DNA of 64,000 bases. Source: Streptomyces cupreus (GTDB lineage Bacteria; Actinomycetota; Actinomycetes; Streptomycetales; Streptomycetaceae). The notes below the pieces were generated by a model. It made no database searches and had not been told where the DNA came from. It saw nothing but the letters and a program-made list of their open reading frames with translations. The position numbers and the translations under genes were made by a program. The stretch is taken from contig NZ_JACMSF010000018.1 in NCBI RefSeq assembly GCF_014257025.1, positions 1 through 64,000 of the forward strand. Reading direction: 5' to 3'. Shown here piece after piece: positions 60,131 to 64,000 of the stretch (position 1 is its first letter; every line of letters begins with the position of its first letter).

Positions 60131-61189
60131 TCACGAAAACTCTGCCGCCACCAGCTCGGCGATCTGCGCGGTGTTCAGGGCCGCTCCCTTGCGCAGATTG
60201 TCTCCGCACACAAAGAGTTCGAGCGCCGTCGGGTCGTCCAGCGCCCGTCGCACCCGCCCGACCCAGGTGGGGTCGGTGCCGACGACATCGGCCGGTGTGG
60301 GGAACTCCCCCGCCTCCGGATTGTCGAAGAGGACGACCCCGGGTGCGGTGGCGAGGATCTCGCGGGCCCGGGCGACCGTGACCTCGCCCTCGAAGCGGGC
60401 GTGCACGGTCAGGGAGTGCGTGGTGATCACGGGGACACGGACACAGGTGACCGCCACCGGGAGCTGAGGCAGTCCGAGGATCTTGCGGGACTCGTCCCGC
60501 ACCTTCATCTCCTCCGACGACCAGCCGTCCTCGCGCGGCGACCCGGCCCAGGGGACGACATTCAGCGCGACCGGCTCCGGGAAGGGACCGGTGTTCTCGC
60601 CCACGGCCCGCCGTACGTCACCGGGGCTGGTGCCGAGTTCCGTACCGGCTACCAGCGCCAGTTGCTGCCGTAGCGTCTGCACGCCCGCGCGGCCCGCCCC
60701 GCTCACCGCCTGGTACGACGAGACCACCAGCTCGCGCAGGCCGAACTCGGCGTGCAGCGCGCCCAGGGCGACGATCATCGAGAGGGTCGTGCAGTTCGGG
60801 TTGGCGATGATGCCGCGCGGCCGCATCCGGGCCGTGTGCGCATTGACCTCGGGGACGACGAGGGGCACCTCCGGGTCCATCCGGAAGGCGCCCGAGTTGT
60901 CGACGACCACGGCACCGCGCGCGGCGGCGATCGGCGCCCAGCGCTCGGCCACCTCGTCCGGTACGTCGAACATGGCGACGTCGACCCCGTCGAAGGCCTC
61001 CTCCGACAGGGCCACCACCTCGACCTCCTCGCCGCGCACGGCCAGCTTGCGGCCGGCCGAGCGCGGCGAGGCGATCAGACGGATCTCGCCCCAGATGTCC
61101 GCGTGCTGGGACAGGATCTGGAGCATGACCGTGCCGACGGCTCCGGTCGCTCCCACGACCGCGAGCGTCGGCCGTCCCTTGAGGGCCAT
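60131..61189 (-). CDS. asd: aspartate-semialdehyde dehydrogenase
   Basis: A 352-residue enzyme that reduces aspartyl phosphate to the semialdehyde for lysine, threonine, methionine and cell-wall diaminopimelate. VVGATGAVG at residues 11-19 binds NADP, NPNCTT near residue 130 holds the catalytic Cys, and the substrate His is expected in the C-terminal half (VITTHSLTVHARF). ATG 61189 overlaps the stop of ask by one base (TGATG), so the two are coupled. Confidence 0.95.
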   Translation of the reverse strand: MALKGRPTLAVVGATGAVGTVMLQILSQHADIWGEIRLIASPRSAGRKLAVRGEEVEVVALSEEAFDGVDVAMFDVPDEVAERWAPIAAARGAVVVDNSGAFRMDPEVPLVVPEVNAHTARMRPRGIIANPNCTTLSMIVALGALHAEFGLRELVVSSYQAVSGAGRAGVQTLRQQLALVAGTELGTSPGDVRRAVGENTGPFPEPVALNVVPWAGSPREDGWSSEEMKVRDESRKILGLPQLPVAVTCVRVPVITTHSLTVHARFEGEVTVARAREILATAPGVVLFDNPEAGEFPTPADVVGTDPTWVGRVRRALDDPTALELFVCGDNLRKGAALNTAQIAELVAAEFS

Positions 61190-62466
61190 CAGCGCCCTGT
61201 GCCTCCGTAGACGACGGCCTCGTCGCTGTCGGAGTCGAGCCCGAAGGCGGTGTGCACGGCGCGTACGGCCTCGTTGACGTCGTCGGCGCGGGTGACCACC
61301 GAGATACGGATCTCGGAGGTCGAGATCAGCTCGATGTTCACGCCCGCGTCGGACAGGGCGGTGAAGAAGTCGGCGGTGACCCCGGGGTTGGTCTTCATAC
61401 CCGCGCCGACCAGGGAGATCTTGCCGATCTGGTCGTCGTAGCGCAGCGAGTCGAAGCCGATGCCGTGCTTGTTCTTCTCCAGGGCGTCGATGGCCTTGCG
61501 GCCCTCGGCCTTGGGGAGCGTGAAGGAGATGTCCGTGAGCCCGGTGGAGGCGGCGGACACGTTCTGCACGATCATGTCGATGTTGATCTCGGCGTCCGAG
61601 ATCGTGCGGAAGATCGCGGCGGCCTCGCCCGGCTTGTCCGGCACGCCGACGACCGTGATCTTGGCCTCGGAGGTGTCGTGCGCGACACCGGAGATGATGG
61701 CCTGCTCCACCTTCTTGTCCCCTTGCTCGATCGGCTCGCTGCTGACCCAGGTGCCCTGCAGCCCGCTGAAGCTGGACCGGACGTGGATCGGGATGTTGTA
61801 CCGGCGGGCGTACTCCACACAGCGGTGGAGCAGCACCTTCGACCCGGAGCTGGCCAGCTCCAGCATGTCCTCGAAGGAGATCCAGTCGATCTTCTTCGCC
61901 TTCTTCACCACACGCGGGTCGGCGGTGAACACGCCGTCGACGTCGGTGTAGATCTCGCAGACCTCGGCGTCGAGCGCGGCGGCCAGCGCGACGGCCGTGG
62001 TGTCGGAACCACCCCGCCCGAGCGTGGTGATGTCCTTCTTGTCCTGGCTGACGCCCTGGAAGCCGGCGACGATGGCGATGTTGCCCTCGTCCACCGAGTC
62101 ACGGATCCGGCCCGGCGTGACGTCGATGATCCGGGCTTTGTTGTGGACCGAGTCGGTGATGACGCCTGCCTGGCTGCCGGTGAAGGACTGGGCCTCGTGA
62201 CCCAGGTTTTTGATCGCCATGGCCAGCAGGGCCATGGAGATCCGCTCTCCGGCGGTCAGCAGCATGTCGAACTCACGCCCGGCAGGCATCGGGGATACCT
62301 GCTCGGCGAGATCGATCAGCTCGTCCGTCGTGTCGCCCATCGCGGAAACGACGACGACCACCTGGTGGCCGTTCTTCTTCGCTTCCACGATCCTCTTGGC
62401 GACGCGCTTGATGCCCTCGGCATCGGCTACGGAGGAGCCTCCGTACTTCTGCACGACAAGGCCCAC
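61189..62466 (-). CDS. ask: aspartate kinase
   Basis: A 425-residue enzyme that phosphorylates aspartate in the first step of the aspartate pathway. VQKYGGSSVADAEGIKRVAKR at the start is the ATP-binding kinase signature, with GRGGSDTTAVALAA further on. Two ACT domains occupy about residues 270-425 and give lysine/threonine feedback control. GTG 62466 is preferred: GAGGAGCG precedes it and the length is standard. An upstream ATG at 62541 would add a non-conserved tail. Coupled to asd. Confidence 0.94.
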   Translation of the reverse strand: MGLVVQKYGGSSVADAEGIKRVAKRIVEAKKNGHQVVVVVSAMGDTTDELIDLAEQVSPMPAGREFDMLLTAGERISMALLAMAIKNLGHEAQSFTGSQAGVITDSVHNKARIIDVTPGRIRDSVDEGNIAIVAGFQGVSQDKKDITTLGRGGSDTTAVALAAALDAEVCEIYTDVDGVFTADPRVVKKAKKIDWISFEDMLELASSGSKVLLHRCVEYARRYNIPIHVRSSFSGLQGTWVSSEPIEQGDKKVEQAIISGVAHDTSEAKITVVGVPDKPGEAAAIFRTISDAEINIDMIVQNVSAASTGLTDISFTLPKAEGRKAIDALEKNKHGIGFDSLRYDDQIGKISLVGAGMKTNPGVTADFFTALSDAGVNIELISTSEIRISVVTRADDVNEAVRAVHTAFGLDSDSDEAVVYGGTGR

Positions 62467-62652
62467 GTGCGCTCCTCGCTCAGTCCGTGTGTGTCGGCTC
62501 AGTTTAACGAGCGCCCGAATCTCACCTTCGCGGTATCGCATGGTGAGATTTCGGCGCCCAGGTCAGCGCATGCCCAGAGAATCACTCCGGGAAAAGTGCC
62601 TCGCGTCACAAGTGACCCCTGTGGATTAAGTTTCAAGCACTAAGGTGCGGCT

Positions 62653-63324
62653 GTGCGCGTACTCCTGGTGGAAGACGATGAGCCGGTCGCCGAGTCCCTC
62701 AGACGCGGCCTGATCCGCTACGGCTTCGAGGTCGAGTGGGTCACCACCGGCGGTGCGGCCTTGGCCCACGAGGGCCCCTACGACGTCGTACTCCTCGATC
62801 TCGGCCTGCCCGACACCGACGGCCTGGACGTCTGCAGGGCGCTGCGGGAGCGCGGCGAGGTGCCGATCATCGTGATCAGCGCCCGCAGCGACGAGACGGA
62901 CCGGGTGGTCGGCCTGGAGCTGGGGGCGGACGACTACGTCTCCAAGCCGTTCGGGGTGCGCGAGGTCATCGCGCGAATACGAGCGGTCATGCGCCGTGTG
63001 CAGCCCCGTACCGCCGCTTCGGACAACGGCCCCGACCGCTACGGCACCCGCCTGACCGTCGACCGCAAGGCGGCCCGGGTCCGGCTGGACGGCGAGGAGG
63101 TGGCGCTCGCGCCCAAGGAGTACGACCTGCTGGCCTTCCTCACCGAGGAGCCGGGCGCGCTGATGTCGCGCGAGCAGATCATGGAGGCGGTCTGGGACGC
63201 GAACTGGTTCGGGCCGACGAAGACGCTGGACGTCCATGTGGCGGCGCTGCGCCGCAAGCTGGCCGGGGTGATCACCATCGAGGCCGTCCGGGGCGTCGGC
63301 TTCCGGCTGGAGATCGACTCCTGA
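62653..63324 (+). CDS. OmpR-family response regulator
   Basis: A 223-residue regulator. Receiver residues: EDD near position 7-9, phospho-acceptor Asp in LLDLGLPDTDG (about 50), and the Lys in SKPFG (about 101). The C-terminal winged helix has LAPKEYDLLAFL and TLDVHVAALRRKL. GTG 62653. It overlaps the kinase start by one base (TGATG), so the pair forms one two-component operon. Confidence 0.92.
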   Translation: MRVLLVEDDEPVAESLRRGLIRYGFEVEWVTTGGAALAHEGPYDVVLLDLGLPDTDGLDVCRALRERGEVPIIVISARSDETDRVVGLELGADDYVSKPFGVREVIARIRAVMRRVQPRTAASDNGPDRYGTRLTVDRKAARVRLDGEEVALAPKEYDLLAFLTEEPGALMSREQIMEAVWDANWFGPTKTLDVHVAALRRKLAGVITIEAVRGVGFRLEIDS

Positions 63325-64000
63325 TGATCCGCCAGCTCATCGTCAGTTACGTCCTGCTGGTCGGCGTGGCGCTGGCCGCCTTCACCGTGCCGGTCGCCTT
63401 CACACTGACCGCGCAACTGCGCGGGGACACCGAGCAGACGGTACGTCGTGAGGCGCAGACCATGGCGGTGCTGCTGGCCGACGGCGACCCCTCGGCGCGC
63501 GAGCTGCTGAACCGTAATGTCGAGGCATACGCGGAACAGGGACTGGGCCGGATCGAGGTGCTCCCCGCATCGGAGGCGCCCACGGGCACCGAGGAGCACT
63601 GGGGCGACGACACTCTCCAGGTCACGGTCCCGGCGCAAGGGCGCGACGGCGATCTCGTGGGCGCCGTGCGCATCACCTATCCGACGAAGGAACTCACCGA
63701 CCGCCTGTGGACGATCTGGGGCTTCCGGGCGATCCTCGCCGTCGCCGTGCTCGCGGTGGCCGTCGGCATCGGCGCCCTGGTGGCGCGCAGGCTGACCCGC
63801 CCCCTGCGCCAGCTCAACGACATGGCGAGCAAGCTCAGCGACGGCGATCTGACCGCCCGCGCCCCCGTGACCGGGCCGCAGGAGACCCAGACCCTGGCCC
63901 GCACCCTGAACCAGGCCGGCGAACGCCTCGACACGCTGGTCGCCTCGCAGCGCATCTTCGTGGCGGACGCCTCGCACCAACTCCGCACCCCCCTCACGGC
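63324..64000 (+). CDS. sensor histidine kinase, 3' end outside window
   Basis: About 225 residues visible. A membrane helix at about 5-28, an extracellular sensor domain of ~100 residues, a second helix at about 135-155, a HAMP linker (RRLTRPLRQLNDMASKLSDG), and the H-box FVADASHQLRTPLTA with the phospho-accepting His close to the window edge. The ATP-binding domain lies beyond 64000. The stimulus is unknown. Confidence 0.92.
   Translation, partial: MIRQLIVSYVLLVGVALAAFTVPVAFTLTAQLRGDTEQTVRREAQTMAVLLADGDPSARELLNRNVEAYAEQGLGRIEVLPASEAPTGTEEHWGDDTLQVTVPAQGRDGDLVGAVRITYPTKELTDRLWTIWGFRAILAVAVLAVAVGIGALVARRLTRPLRQLNDMASKLSDGDLTARAPVTGPQETQTLARTLNQAGERLDTLVASQRIFVADASHQLRTPLT

Noticed and set aside
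1..64000. Secondary-metabolite gene cluster
   Set aside because: No PKS, NRPS, terpene or RiPP core enzymes were seen.

Overview
The window is high-GC actinobacterial DNA from a Streptomyces. The codon bias, the wblA/crp/asd-ask gene neighbourhood, many leaderless or GTG starts, and rare TTA codons all fit. From 18.5 kb to 64 kb the gene order matches, as far as I can recall it, the conserved core of S. coelicolor around SCO3556-SCO3615 (tadA, ssd, HAD hydrolase, 6S-like RNA, acs, nhaA, marP-type protease, nth, crp, paired Get3/ArsA ATPases, wblA, penicillin-binding protein, asd, ask).

Left end (1-3.08 kb): a metallophosphoesterase cut by the window edge, an MHYT-domain membrane sensor, a small membrane protein, and the first ~85 codons of argG behind a leaderless promoter that overlaps an ArgR-type box. 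In S. coelicolor argG lies far away from the tadA region.

Prophage fragment (3.08-18.56 kb): argG runs abruptly into the C-terminal two thirds of an HK97-type major capsid gene. The structural and lysis half of a siphovirus follows: connector, neck/tail-terminator candidates, two paralogous tail-tube proteins, tail assembly chaperones with a canonical -1 frameshift site, tape measure, a large LamG-like minor tail protein, amidase endolysin, holins and a strong terminator. Then come a GntR/UTRA repressor with a palindromic operator, a small HATPase-like protein and two Cys-rich mini-proteins. The fragment ends inside the Walker A codons of tadA. Integrase, early genes, terminase, portal, protease and the capsid start are absent. 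The fragment therefore joins two chromosomal loci and breaks three genes (argG, capsid, tadA). It is either a prophage-mediated rearrangement or an assembly chimera.

Chromosomal core (18.56-64 kb): mostly housekeeping. Notable items are a likely 6S-like RNA, a pseudo-Fic protein, a SulP transporter fused to a beta-carbonic anhydrase, acetyl-CoA synthetase, CRP with a possible own operator, WblA, a class A penicillin-binding protein, tRNA-Pro(CGG) next to a probable phosphorothioate-dependent HNH restriction enzyme, a TTA-containing RCK channel-like protein, 112-bp tandem repeats, SURF1, a SigE-family sigma factor with its membrane partner, asd/ask, and a two-component system cut by the right edge. 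No CRISPR array, insertion sequence or rRNA operon was seen.
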